Source: Bacillus thuringiensis (lineage in GTDB: Bacteria; Bacillota; Bacilli; Bacillales; Bacillaceae_G). Taken from it: a DNA stretch of 64,000 nt. Location of the stretch: the NCBI RefSeq assembly GCF_001182785.1, contig NZ_CP012099.1, positions 1,920,501 through 1,984,500 of the forward strand, written 5' to 3'. The position numbers and the translations under genes are program-made. The notes under the pieces are model-generated. The model did no database searches and was not told the origin of the DNA. It was given only the letters and a program-made list of their open reading frames with translations. Shown one piece after another: positions 33,975 through 44,239 of the stretch (its first letter is position 1; each line of letters starts with the position of its first letter).

Positions 33975-34925
33975 TTAGTTTGTTGCTTCTTTCAATGTGT
34001 TTACGTTTTCTTCCATTAAAGTGAAGTAATCTTTATTATTTTTTGCATCATCTTCAGAAACAGTAGCTAAGTGATTTAAGCGTAAAACTTTTGTACCAGT
34101 TTCTTTTTGAATAACAGATGCTACTTTTGGAGTAGAGAAAGTTTCGAATAAAATATATTTTAGATTATGTTCTTTTACTGTTTTTGTAATATCAGCAAGC
34201 TGTTTTTGAGATGGTTCATCAGAAGCTGAAATTCCAGCGATAGGAATTTGTTTTAGGCCGTATCGTTGTTCCCAGTAACCATAGGCAGCATGAGAAACTA
34301 AAATTTCTTTCGTTTTTGCGTTCGCTACAGCTGCCTTAAATTGATCGTCTAAATCAGTAAATTTAGTTTGAAGTGCTGCGAAGTTTTTTTCGAATTCTTG
34401 TTTATGTTCAGGTTGTAATTCTACAAGTGCATTTTTAATTTTTTCTGCCTGTTTCATTGCTAGAGTAGGGTCTAACCAAATATGCGGGTCTTTATCGTGA
34501 TGGTGTTCATCTTCTTTATGGCCATCTCCATGATCATGATGCTCTTCTTCAGTAGAAGCACGAAGCTCAATACCTTTAGATGCATTTACAATTTTAACAT
34601 TTTCTTTTTGTAATGTTTTTTCCATTTTTTCAGCAAATGGTTCTAATTCAGCGCCGTTATAAACGAATAAATCGGCTTTTGCAACTTGTACTGTTTGTTT
34701 TTGACTTGGTTCAAATGTATGTGAATCTGCACCAGGTGGGTAAATTGCTTCAACATTTACATAGGCGCCACCGATTTTCTTTGCGAAATCAGCAAGTGGG
34801 AAAATTGTTGTATAAACTGTTAGCTTTCCATCTTTCTTGGCATTACTTTCTTTTTTATTTGAGCAGCCAGCGAAAATTAAGGTAAAAATAAGTAAGAATG
34901 AAAATATAGTCAATCTTTTAGGCAT
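33975..34925 (-). CDS. znuA: Zinc ABC transporter substrate-binding lipoprotein (ZnuA/AdcA-like)
   Basis: A 316-residue cluster A-I binding protein. A lipoprotein signal ends LIFAGCSN, with the lipid Cys at about residue 20. The His/Asp/Glu-rich loop HHDHGDGHKEDEHHHDKD near residues 133-150 is typical of zinc-specific members. HIWLDP and HAAYGYW hold further ligands. It captures zinc outside the membrane for an ABC importer. No permease or ATPase gene is adjacent, so those must be elsewhere. A Zur-type operator lies 71 bases upstream. Confidence 0.92.
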   Translation of the reverse strand: MPKRLTIFSFLLIFTLIFAGCSNKKESNAKKDGKLTVYTTIFPLADFAKKIGGAYVNVEAIYPPGADSHTFEPSQKQTVQVAKADLFVYNGAELEPFAEKMEKTLQKENVKIVNASKGIELRASTEEEHHDHGDGHKEDEHHHDKDPHIWLDPTLAMKQAEKIKNALVELQPEHKQEFEKNFAALQTKFTDLDDQFKAAVANAKTKEILVSHAAYGYWEQRYGLKQIPIAGISASDEPSQKQLADITKTVKEHNLKYILFETFSTPKVASVIQKETGTKVLRLNHLATVSEDDAKNNKDYFTLMEENVNTLKEATN

Positions 34926-34995
34926 GAAGTTCTCCTCTTTTCTTTTTTACGGATATATTTTCCCCAATTATAGAAGAAAAATATCATTTTAATAC

Positions 34996-35016
34996 AAAAC
35001 GGAATAATTACGTTTT
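34996..35016. promoter_or_regulatory. Zur box upstream of the zinc-lipoprotein gene
   Basis: A 21-base near-palindrome: AAAACG, then GAATAATTA, then CGTTTT, with core CGGAATAATTACG. It matches the Bacillus Zur site (CGTAATNATTACG core in A/T arms) with one change. Its place before a zinc-uptake gene supports repression by Zur when zinc is sufficient. Confidence 0.8.
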
Positions 35017-35191
35017 AGTTTGCGAACTTAGTATAATACATCTTTAATAAAGTTGCAATAAATAATAATCATTCCGATTTGTTTTTGTTATAAAGTTGTC
35101 AAATATAAGTGTATTATTTTTGCAAATGCATGCATATGTGACAACGCTGTTTTCATATATTGAAAAGGAGGTTAAAGAGGGGGATGAGCGC

Positions 35192-35341
35192 TTGGGTTAC
35201 TTAATGGAAGCTATTTTATTAATATTAGCGGTAGTATTGCCATTATCTTTCGTATTAATTTTTTTAAGAAGATTAATAAGTAATTTAGGGGACGCTACAA
35301 CAATAACGAAATTACAAGAGAGAGATGAGAAAAAAGAGTGA
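35192..35341 (+). CDS. Small membrane protein (49 aa)
   Basis: One hydrophobic helix (AILLILAVVLPLSFVLIFLRR) is followed by a charged tail, LQERDEKKE. The best start is TTG 35192, with AGAGGGGG 8 bases upstream. The frame extends back to 35096 with codons that do not look coding. ATG 35204 is another possibility. Function unknown; single-span membrane location inferred. Confidence 0.5.
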   Translation: MGYLMEAILLILAVVLPLSFVLIFLRRLISNLGDATTITKLQERDEKKE

Positions 35342-35374
35342 GTAAAACACTATGCGTACGCATAGTGTTTTACT
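35341..35374. terminator. 34-bp perfect palindrome, terminator
   Basis: The halves 35341-35357 and 35358-35374 are exact complements, centred on GCGTACGC. It lies immediately after the 49-aa gene. With no loop it would form a cruciform or a stem with a forced small loop. Confidence 0.65.
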
Positions 35375-35456
35375 TGTGGTAAAATAAGAGCAGGAAACTC
35401 CTAAAGGTTGTATTTTACTGAAGGAGAGAAAAGTAAAATAAGAGGTATATGCATAT

Positions 35457-36110
35457 ATGAATAAGCGAACAGCGTTAATACTTGGTGCAAGTGGTTTAGT
35501 TGGACAAGAGATAACGCGTCTATTACTTGAATCAGATTACTACGATTCGGTTACTATTTTTGTAAGAGAGCCAATGCAATTGCAACATGAGAAGTTACAG
35601 CAGAAACAAGTTGATTTTTCGGTATTAGAGGAATATAAAGAGTTCTTTGCTGTGGATGATGTTTTTAGTTGCTTAGGAACAACAATAAAAAAAGCAAAAA
35701 CAAAAGCAAATTTTAAAAAAGTAGATTATGAATATACGTTACGAGCTGCTTGTTTAGCTGAAAAACAAGGGGTGCAAAATTTCCTTGTTGTGTCTTCTAT
35801 GGGAGCGAATCCTAAATCATTTTTCTTTTATTCACAAGTGAAAGGAAAAATGGAAGAAGAATTGCAAAAGTTAGTGATCGGTGGTATTCACATTTTTAGA
35901 CCATCATTATTAGTAGGAAACCGACAAGAATTTCGTTTCGGCGAACGAATGGCTGAAAAGTTATCTCGTATTATTCCTTTTATTTTTAAAGGGGCTTTCA
36001 AAAAGTATAAACCAATTTCAGCTAAAGATGTGGCGAAAGGGATGTATATAACCGCGCTGCGAGAAGAATCGGGTATCCATACTTATAATTCAAATGAAAT
36101 TACAACGATA

Positions 36111-36116
<6 letters not shown>
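35457..36116 (+). CDS. NAD(P)-binding oxidoreductase, HTATIP2/YbjT-like atypical SDR
   Basis: A 219-residue Rossmann protein. The nucleotide loop is LILGASGLVGQEITR at residues 8-22. VFSCLGTTIKKAKTKANF and the Ser-x-x-x-Lys-like FFYSQVKGKMEEEL fit the atypical SDR group related to HTATIP2. The usual YxxxK is present as Y-S-Q-V-K. It probably reduces or senses NAD(P)H-linked carbonyls; no substrate is known. It shares a long terminator with the convergent namA-type gene. Confidence 0.85.
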
Positions 36117-37216
<1,100 letters not shown>

Positions 37217-37316
37217 TTACCATTCTCTTTTTTGTTTCTCTAATAAAACGCTTATACGAAAAATTTTGTTTATTCGTGTTACAATGACTAATATGAACCG
37301 AATTGGAGGATGACAT

Positions 37317-37769
37317 ATGTACCAGGCTTATTATGAAAGCGAAGTAGGTTTGCTTGAAATTACAGCGAATCAAGAAGGAATTACGTCTGTTATATTTGTT
37401 GATGAACGACAAGAAGAAAATAAAAATGAAATGATAGAACAATGTATAAATGAGTTAGATGAATATTTTAAAGGGAAAAGAAAAGAGTTTACGGTTTCGC
37501 TGTCTGCTGAGGGGACAGCATTTCAAAAAAATGTATGGGATGCACTTTATACTATTCCATACGGCGTAAGTGCTTCATATTTGGATATTGCAGAGAAGGT
37601 TGGAAATACAAAAGCTGTACGGGCAATAGGAGGGGCAAATAGTCGGAATCCAATTTCAATAATCGTTCCATGTCATCGTGTAATAGGAAAGAGTGGAAAG
37701 CTTGTTGGATATGCCGGTGGTTTATGGAGGAAAGAGTGGTTATTAAAACACGAAGGTATTTTGAAATGA
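37317..37769 (+). CDS. ogt: Methylated-DNA--protein-cysteine methyltransferase
   Basis: A 150-residue suicide DNA-repair protein. The active site is PCHRVIG, with the alkyl-accepting Cys at about residue 119. The recognition helix region YLDIAEKVGNTKAVRAIGGA holds the arginine finger. It removes alkyl groups from O6-alkylguanine. The N-terminal domain is short, as in Ogt/AdaB-type proteins. TTGGAGGATGAC precedes the ATG. The next gene follows by about 25 bases. Confidence 0.95.
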   Translation: MYQAYYESEVGLLEITANQEGITSVIFVDERQEENKNEMIEQCINELDEYFKGKRKEFTVSLSAEGTAFQKNVWDALYTIPYGVSASYLDIAEKVGNTKAVRAIGGANSRNPISIIVPCHRVIGKSGKLVGYAGGLWRKEWLLKHEGILK

Positions 37770-37794
37770 CGTATGGATGGGAAGAGGGATTGTT

Positions 37795-38793
37795 TTGAAA
37801 TGTATAAATTGTGGGCAACCTTGCGAGGAGGAACAGTTAAATTGTGCAAGTTGTCAGCGAAACTTGGATAATGAACAAGATGAAGGTAGCTCGTTAATAG
37901 ATAAAGAACTAGAAGTATATGTAGGGAGACAATATCCGTATTACAAAAGGAAATGGGAGCTTGAGAATAAGCGGATTGCTAGGTGGAGCTGGAATGGTTG
38001 GGCTACTATTTTCAATATAGGCTGGCTAGGATATCGTAAGTATTATGTACCAGCTGCTTTATTTATGTTGTTATTAATAGCGTGTGATGCATTTTCGTAT
38101 TATATGGGATTTAATGTAGCATTGCCAATCGTTAATATGGTGCCTCTTACGTTTTTATTACTCATTTTTATTCTGTTTGGAATGGGGATTTTTTCAAATG
38201 GATTATACTATCAATTTGCGGAAAGACGTATATACCGAATAAAAGCAAGAGAAATAAAAGATAAATCAGTTGAAAACTATCTCATTCATGATAGTGGCGG
38301 AACGAGCAAAATGGGAGCGACAATTGTTACTATTTTAGCAGTTGCTAGCATATTTTTTAGTCATTTCTTTTTTCCGACTGATCGAGACGTTATTCAAAAG
38401 GTTCGTACAAGCTCGCTTTATGAATATCCTTTCTTTTCAATAGGTGAATCTTTCGAAAATTATTTTCAAAATTCAGGTTGGATATATTATCGTGGAACGG
38501 AAGGGTTAGAATTAGTAGAATTCCAAGGATATAACGCCGAGGTGCCAGGGCAAAAGGTGGCGATTCAATTTGTTGTCGATTATAAATTGGGTGAAGTGGA
38601 ACCATACTCACTTACGGTTAATGGTGAATCTAAAACTGAAGAAGAGTTTTTGAAGATGATGGACGAAATATTTAAGGTTCAAAATCCATTTGATATAGAG
38701 GATGGATTACAAGTAAATGCTATTCAAAAAAGCGGTTGGAAGGAAATTTCTAACCGCTTTTTTTATGTTTGTCAAAATAAATATTTAAAATAA
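37795..38793 (+). CDS. Zinc-ribbon, DUF2628-like membrane protein
   Basis: About 332 residues. The N-terminal zinc ribbon is KCINCGQPCEEEQLNCASC. The segment WSWNGWATIFNIGWLGYRK is typical of DUF2628, followed by two to three membrane helices, another near residue 170, and an extracellular C-terminal domain. TTG 37795 with GAGGG upstream gives the natural MKCINC start; ATG 37777 is the alternative. An intrinsic terminator lies inside the last 25 codons, so the present C-terminus may be an extension. Function unknown. Confidence 0.7.
   Translation: MKCINCGQPCEEEQLNCASCQRNLDNEQDEGSSLIDKELEVYVGRQYPYYKRKWELENKRIARWSWNGWATIFNIGWLGYRKYYVPAALFMLLLIACDAFSYYMGFNVALPIVNMVPLTFLLLIFILFGMGIFSNGLYYQFAERRIYRIKAREIKDKSVENYLIHDSGGTSKMGATIVTILAVASIFFSHFFFPTDRDVIQKVRTSSLYEYPFFSIGESFENYFQNSGWIYYRGTEGLELVEFQGYNAEVPGQKVAIQFVVDYKLGEVEPYSLTVNGESKTEEEFLKMMDEIFKVQNPFDIEDGLQVNAIQKSGWKEISNRFFYVCQNKYLK
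38726..38764 (+). terminator. Intrinsic terminator embedded in the 3' end of a coding sequence
   Basis: AAAAAAGCGGTT (38726-38737) pairs with AACCGCTTTTTT (38752-38763), and seven T follow the stem. The frame of the DUF2628-like gene passes straight through it to a stop at 38791-38793. Confidence 0.8.
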
Positions 38794-38864
38794 TCAGAAT
38801 CTTTTGTATAATAAAATATATTATATAGGATTTAACTTATACATATAGATTGGGGGAAGGAAGA

Positions 38865-40526
38865 ATGAAGAGAAAGACAACAACAATTGCTGCACTTGCA
38901 TTAACGACGAGTGTATTGGTTGCAGGATGTGGGAATGGTGAGAAGGCTTCGACAACGAAGAAAGAATCGAATAAGGGAATGGCAGATAAACAAGTTTTAA
39001 ATTTACTAGAAACAGCTGAAATTCCTTCAATGGATACATCTAAATCAACGGATTCTGTATCTTTCCGTGTATTTGTAAATGCAATGGAAGGTTTATATCG
39101 TCTAGATAAAGATAATAAACCAACACCAGGCATGGCAAAAGATGTGAAGATTAGTGAAGATAAAAAGACATATACATTTGAATTGCGTGATGCGAAATGG
39201 TCAAATGGTGATCCAGTTCGAGCACAAGATTTTGTATATGCATGGCAACGTACATTAGATAAAGCAACAGCGGCAGAATATGCATTCATTTTATTTGATG
39301 TGAAAAATGCACAGAAAGTAAATAAAGGAGAATTACCATCAGATCAATTGGGTGTTAAAGCGAAGGATGATAAAACGTTGGTAGTAGAATTAGAGCAACC
39401 AGCACCTTATTTTCTTGAGCTTACATCATTCCCTACATTTTTCCCATTAAATGAAAAATATGTGAAAGAGCAAGGAGATAAATACGGATTAGAAGCAGAT
39501 AAATTAGTATATAATGGGCCATTTACAATGAGTCAATGGAAACATGAACAAAATTATCAATTGAAGAAAAACCCTAATTATTGGGATAAAGATACTGTAA
39601 AGTTAGACGAAATTAATGTAAGTATTGTGAAGGAAACAAGCACGGGAGTAAATTTATATGATAGTGATCAAGCAGATCGAGTTATTTTAACTTCTGAATT
39701 TGTTGATAAATATAAAAAGAATAAGCCAGATGAATTTAAAACGAAGTTAGATCCACGTATGTATTTCTTGCGTTTTAACCAAAAAAATGCAACATTTAAA
39801 AACCAAAAAGTACGTGAAGCAATTGATCTAGCATATGATAAAAAAGGAATTGCTGATGTTATTTTAAATGATGGTTCATTGCCAGCATATTTCTTAGTAC
39901 CTGAAAAATTCACGACAGGTCCGGATGGAAAAGATTTCCGTACTGTAAATAAAAATTTCCGTGATAGTAAAGATAATGCAGAGAAAGCAAAAAAATTATG
40001 GGAAGAAGCTAAGAAAGAGCTTGGTCAAGATACAATTACGGTTGAATTACTAAACGATGATAACGGTAGCCGTAAAAAAGTGGGCGACTTTATTAAGGAA
40101 GAACTAGAGAAAAACTTGCCTGGTATTAAAGTGAATTTGAAACAGCAACCATACAAGCAGAAGCTAGATTTAGAAAAGAAATTCCAATATGAATTCTCAT
40201 TATCTGCATGGAGCCCTGATTATCCGGATCCAATGACTTATATTGATATGTTTGTTACTGGAAGCTCATTTAATGAAATGGATTATTCTAATCCGAAGTA
40301 TGATGATTTAGTAGCGAAATCAAAAGGAGAGCTATTAAAAGATGATAAAGCACGCTGGAATGCACTTGCGGAAGCTGAAAAAATCTTAATTGGTCAAGAC
40401 GCAGCAATTTCTCCTACGTACCAACAAAGTACAGCTTATTTAGAGAAGCCATTTGTAAAAGGTATTGCTAATCATACGTTTGGTGGGGACTTCAGTTATA
40501 AATGGGCATATATTACAAAAAAATAG
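38865..40526 (+). CDS. Oligopeptide ABC transporter substrate-binding lipoprotein (OppA-like)
   Basis: A 553-residue family-5 binding protein. The lipoprotein signal ends VLVAGCGN, with the lipid Cys at about residue 23. The signature AKDVKISEDKKTYTFELRD and RAQDFVYAWQRTLD segments follow. It captures peptides outside the membrane for an Opp-type importer. No permease or ATPase is nearby, so it is an orphan receptor, common in the B. cereus group. ATG 38865 follows GGGGGAAGGAAG; an earlier TTG adds residues before the signal peptide and is unlikely. Confidence 0.93.
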   Translation: MKRKTTTIAALALTTSVLVAGCGNGEKASTTKKESNKGMADKQVLNLLETAEIPSMDTSKSTDSVSFRVFVNAMEGLYRLDKDNKPTPGMAKDVKISEDKKTYTFELRDAKWSNGDPVRAQDFVYAWQRTLDKATAAEYAFILFDVKNAQKVNKGELPSDQLGVKAKDDKTLVVELEQPAPYFLELTSFPTFFPLNEKYVKEQGDKYGLEADKLVYNGPFTMSQWKHEQNYQLKKNPNYWDKDTVKLDEINVSIVKETSTGVNLYDSDQADRVILTSEFVDKYKKNKPDEFKTKLDPRMYFLRFNQKNATFKNQKVREAIDLAYDKKGIADVILNDGSLPAYFLVPEKFTTGPDGKDFRTVNKNFRDSKDNAEKAKKLWEEAKKELGQDTITVELLNDDNGSRKKVGDFIKEELEKNLPGIKVNLKQQPYKQKLDLEKKFQYEFSLSAWSPDYPDPMTYIDMFVTGSSFNEMDYSNPKYDDLVAKSKGELLKDDKARWNALAEAEKILIGQDAAISPTYQQSTAYLEKPFVKGIANHTFGGDFSYKWAYITKK

Positions 40527-40529
40527 TAT

Positions 40530-40565
40530 AATAAAAGATGAGTGAATTTTCGCTCATCTTTTATT
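40530..40565 (+). terminator. Intrinsic terminator after the OppA-like gene
   Basis: A 15-bp stem with one G-T pair (40530-40544 with 40551-40565) is followed by T residues. Confidence 0.75.
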
Positions 40566-40585
40566 TGTATAAGGAGGAATTATAG

Positions 40586-41041
40586 TTGTTAAGGGGAATC
40601 AATCATATTTGTTTTTCGGTATCTAATTTAGAAAACTCTATTATGTTTTATGAAAAAGTATTAGAAGGAGAATTATTAGTTAAAGGAAGCAAATTAGCTT
40701 ATTTTAACATATGTGGAGTATGGATAGCGCTTAATGAAGAGGCGCATATTCCGAGAAATGAGATTCATCAATCCTATACGCACATAGCATTTTCTATTGA
40801 ACGAGAAGACTTTGAATGTTTAATACAGCGATTAGAAGAAAATGATGTTCATATTTTACAAGGAAGAGAACGTGATATCAGAGATTGTGAATCTATATAC
40901 TTTGTTGATCCTGACGGTCATAAATTTGAGTTTCACTCAGGGACACTGCAAGACCGTTTAAATTATTATAGAGATGAGAAACCTCATATGACATTTTATT
41001 CCGCATTAACGGGCAGTAAGCCCCCGATTGGTGAGGGCTAA
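40586..41041 (+). CDS. fosB: Metallothiol transferase FosB, C-terminally extended
   Basis: A 151-residue vicinal-oxygen-chelate enzyme. Metal ligands are His7 (GINHICF), His in YTHIAFSIE and Glu in [15 protein letters not shown]. FosB adds bacillithiol or cysteine to fosfomycin and opens its epoxide. It begins with TTG behind AAGGAGG. The normal protein ends KPHMTFY (about 138 residues); here 13 residues, [13 protein letters not shown], are added because a repeat element is inserted at the last codons. The catalytic part is intact. Confidence 0.92.
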   Translation: MLRGINHICFSVSNLENSIMFYEKVLEGELLVKGSKLAYFNICGVWIALNEEAHIPRNEIHQSYTHIAFSIEREDFECLIQRLEENDVHILQGRERDIRDCESIYFVDPDGHKFEFHSGTLQDRLNYYRDEKPHMTFYSALTGSKPPIGEG

Positions 41042-41094
41042 TAATCAGTGGGGGATGAACAACCCCCCCCCCGCTGATTAAAGTTTCATTTTAC
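40995..41094. repeat. Degenerate bcr1-like repeat at the fosB 3' end
   Basis: About 100 bp bounded by TTTAT (40995-40999) and TTTAC (41090-41094). The stretch GGGCTAATAATCAGTGGGGG, and the later CTGATTAAAGTTTCATTTTA, are shared with the fuller element at 47078-47233. The middle is shortened and contains a run of ten C (41063-41072). Right of the element the bases read TTT-TAC-TAG, the original end of fosB. Confidence 0.75.
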
Positions 41095-41110
41095 TAGGGA
41101 GGGATAGTAT

Positions 41111-41656
41111 TTGCATGCACTTGTAATTGGTGGAACAGGAATGCTAAAGAAAGTTTCTATGTGGCTTTGTGAGAAAGGATTTTATGTTTCTATTATCGGG
41201 CGAGATGAAGTGAAATTAGAAAATGTTAAGCGAATGAGTTCTGCACCAGAAAATATTACATGCCTTTCGTTAGATTATCATAATGATGAAGATGTAAAGC
41301 TAGCTATTAAAAGTACAATTGAGAAAAATGGTCCGATCACATTAGTTGTTGCATGGGTACACACAAGTGCAAAGCATGCACTATCAAATATTTGTAAAGA
41401 AGTAGATTTGTCGTCTAAAACATATAGTTTATTTCATATTTTAGGTAGTAAAGCATCACGTATGCCTGCACAAAAAATAGGGAGTACGCGATGTAGTTAT
41501 CGTAGAATTATTCTAGGTTTTATTTTAGAAGATACATATGGAAGATGGCTTACTCATGAAGAGATAGCTGATGGAGTTATAAAAGGGATTGAAAGTAAAC
41601 GAGCGGAGTGGATTGTAGGGAGAATTGAACCGTGGGAATTACGACCAAAATGGTGA
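41111..41656 (+). CDS. Short-chain dehydrogenase-like NAD(P)-binding protein
   Basis: A 181-residue Rossmann protein. The loop VIGGTGMLKKVSMWL is at residues 5-19, IIGRDEVKLENVK follows strand 2, and LVVAWVHTSAKHAL corresponds to strand 4 of SDRs. The YxxxK catalytic pair is not evident, so it may bind a nucleotide without acting as a dehydrogenase. It starts with TTG behind GGGAGGG, within 20 bases of the repeat after fosB. A phosphatase gene follows after 13 bases and is probably cotranscribed. Confidence 0.75.
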   Translation: MHALVIGGTGMLKKVSMWLCEKGFYVSIIGRDEVKLENVKRMSSAPENITCLSLDYHNDEDVKLAIKSTIEKNGPITLVVAWVHTSAKHALSNICKEVDLSSKTYSLFHILGSKASRMPAQKIGSTRCSYRRIILGFILEDTYGRWLTHEEIADGVIKGIESKRAEWIVGRIEPWELRPKW

Positions 41657-41669
41657 GGGGGAGTAAGAA

Positions 41670-42281
41670 ATGAAAACAACTATATATGTAACAAGGCATG
41701 GTGAAACAGAGTGGAATGTAGCGAAACGAATGCAAGGACGGAAAAATTCTGCTTTAACTGAAAATGGTATAGTTCAGGCGAAACAATTAGGGAATCGAAT
41801 GAAAGATTTACCAATCCATGCGATCTATAGTAGTCCGAGCGAAAGAACACTTCATACGGCAGAGTTAATAAAGGGGGAACGTGATATACCCATTATAGCG
41901 GATGAGCATTTCTATGAAATCAACATGGGTATATGGGAAGGACAAACAATCGCGGATATAGAAAAGCAATTTCCAGAAGAAGTACATCTATTTTGGAATG
42001 AGCCACATCTTTTTCAGTCAACATCAGGAGAAAATTTTGAGGCGGTTTATGAAAGAGTAATTGCAGGGATAAGGCTTCTTTTAGAAAAGCATAAAGGACA
42101 AAATATATTGATTGTTTCTCATGCGGCAGCAGCAAAATTACTTGTAGGGTATTTTGCGGGAATTGAAATAGAAAATGTATGGAATGATCCATTTATGCAT
42201 AGTGCCAGTTTGAGCATAATAGAATTTGAAGATGGTAAAGGTAAAGTGAAACAATTTGCAGACATAAGTCACTTTCAATGA
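41670..42281 (+). CDS. Histidine phosphatase (phosphoglycerate mutase superfamily)
   Basis: A 203-residue enzyme with the RHGETEWN motif; His10 would form the phospho-enzyme. A second His lies in LIVSHAAAAKLL, with Arg and Glu in SSPSERTLHTAEL and NMGIWEGQTI. Members of this cytoplasmic family dephosphorylate sugars or nucleotides; this one resembles the PhoE/YhfR group. GAGGGGGAG precedes the ATG. It follows the SDR-like gene closely and ends before a strong shared terminator. Confidence 0.9.
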   Translation: MKTTIYVTRHGETEWNVAKRMQGRKNSALTENGIVQAKQLGNRMKDLPIHAIYSSPSERTLHTAELIKGERDIPIIADEHFYEINMGIWEGQTIADIEKQFPEEVHLFWNEPHLFQSTSGENFEAVYERVIAGIRLLLEKHKGQNILIVSHAAAAKLLVGYFAGIEIENVWNDPFMHSASLSIIEFEDGKGKVKQFADISHFQ

Positions 42282-42285
42282 ATGT

Positions 42286-42312
42286 AAAAAAGGCCGCTTG
42301 GCGGCCTTTTTT
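42286..42312. terminator. Bidirectional terminator between phosphatase and exsB
   Basis: A 12-bp perfect GC-rich stem (42286-42297 with 42301-42312) has a 3-base loop and A/T runs on both sides. Confidence 0.9.
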
Positions 42313-42325
42313 GGTGGCATAAAAA

Positions 42326-42877
42326 CTAGCAGTTACGTTTTTTATACCAGAAGTGATCGAATTTCTTATTTTTGCAAGATGGGAATTTGTGTCCGCCATC
42401 GTGACAGTCTTTACCATGATCCCATGAATCATCGCAAGAGTGACCGTGTCTGTTAGGGAAGAATTCGCATTTTTTACAGAAACTTCGTTTTGTCCAGAAA
42501 AATTTCTTTTCAAAGCGTATGCATTTTGTAACGAAAGTGCAATGTTTTCTGCGAGTACGTTTTGTAACTAAAACGCATTCTTTTCTACGTGTCACTTTCG
42601 TAACAAACGTCCATTTTTGAACACGTACACGAGTACATTTCGTAACAAATGTCCATTTTTTTACATGCGTACATTTTGTAACGAAAGTACAATGTTTCAC
42701 GCGAGTACATCTTGTTCTTGGACATTTACGCCCTGTAGTACATTTACAGTCTGTAGTACATTTATGATGAGAGAATTTATCATCATCGCATTCAAAAGTA
42801 CTTGGATCTTGGTGTAAGAAATCCTCCATCCCAGCACTTTTGATTTCTTCAACAGCTTTTCTAATATCACGTTTCAT
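42326..42877 (-). CDS. exsB: ExsB/CotG-like exosporium or coat protein with Thr-Lys-Cys repeats
   Basis: A 183-residue basic protein. A short acidic-helical head (RKAVEEIKSAGMEDFL) precedes about six repeats of roughly 12 residues of the type CTRVKHCTFVTK, then a His/Cys/Asp-rich tail (HGHSCDDSWDHGKDCHDGG). This is the profile of ExsB, the heavily threonine-phosphorylated protein needed for exosporium attachment in B. anthracis, and of CotG in B. subtilis. It is divergent from cotH, the likely spore kinase gene. AAGGAGG precedes ATG 42877. Confidence 0.85.
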   Translation of the reverse strand: MKRDIRKAVEEIKSAGMEDFLHQDPSTFECDDDKFSHHKCTTDCKCTTGRKCPRTRCTRVKHCTFVTKCTHVKKWTFVTKCTRVRVQKWTFVTKVTRRKECVLVTKRTRRKHCTFVTKCIRFEKKFFWTKRSFCKKCEFFPNRHGHSCDDSWDHGKDCHDGGHKFPSCKNKKFDHFWYKKRNC

Positions 42878-43018
42878 AGAAATCCTCCTTATCATGTATT
42901 AAGTTGAAAAGGTATTCTTTTTCCTTAACATGATATGAGAGATGAAGTCTTTCTGAACAGGACAAGAGTGTAATTTTCTATAAATAGATGATAGCGGATG
43001 TATGGACAAGACAAGGCG

Positions 43019-43027
43019 CATACATTG
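43019..43027 (+). promoter_or_regulatory. Possible sigma-K -10 element before cotH
   Basis: CATACATTG (43019-43027) matches the sigma-K -10 pattern CATANNNTA with one change, 31 bases before the cotH ATG, and an AC-containing stretch lies upstream. Mother-cell expression is expected for this gene; the site itself is a guess. Confidence 0.3.
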
Positions 43028-43052
43028 AAGGAAGAGAACTGAGAAGGGATGA

Positions 43053-44135
<1,083 letters not shown>

Positions 44136-44140
44136 TTTTG

Positions 44141-44173
44141 AAAGAGATTGAAACGTTATCAATCTCTTTTTTT
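44141..44173 (+). terminator. Intrinsic terminator after cotH
   Basis: An 11-bp stem (44141-44151 with 44159-44169) is followed by a long T run. Confidence 0.85.
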
Positions 44174-44239
44174 TGTATAATAAAGATGTATCAATAAAAA
44201 TGAAATAATATCTTTGATAGAGAATGGGGATGCGGATAT

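Noticed and set aside
35096..35191. Longer 81-codon version of the 49-aa membrane protein
   Set aside because: The extra N-terminal codons start from TTG without a ribosome site and cross the Shine-Dalgarno used by the shorter form.
42326..42877. Repeated DNA resembling a short tandem-repeat or CRISPR-like array
   Set aside because: The units are about 36 bases but keep one open reading frame with a Thr/Lys/Cys protein repeat. There are no unique spacers and no cas genes.
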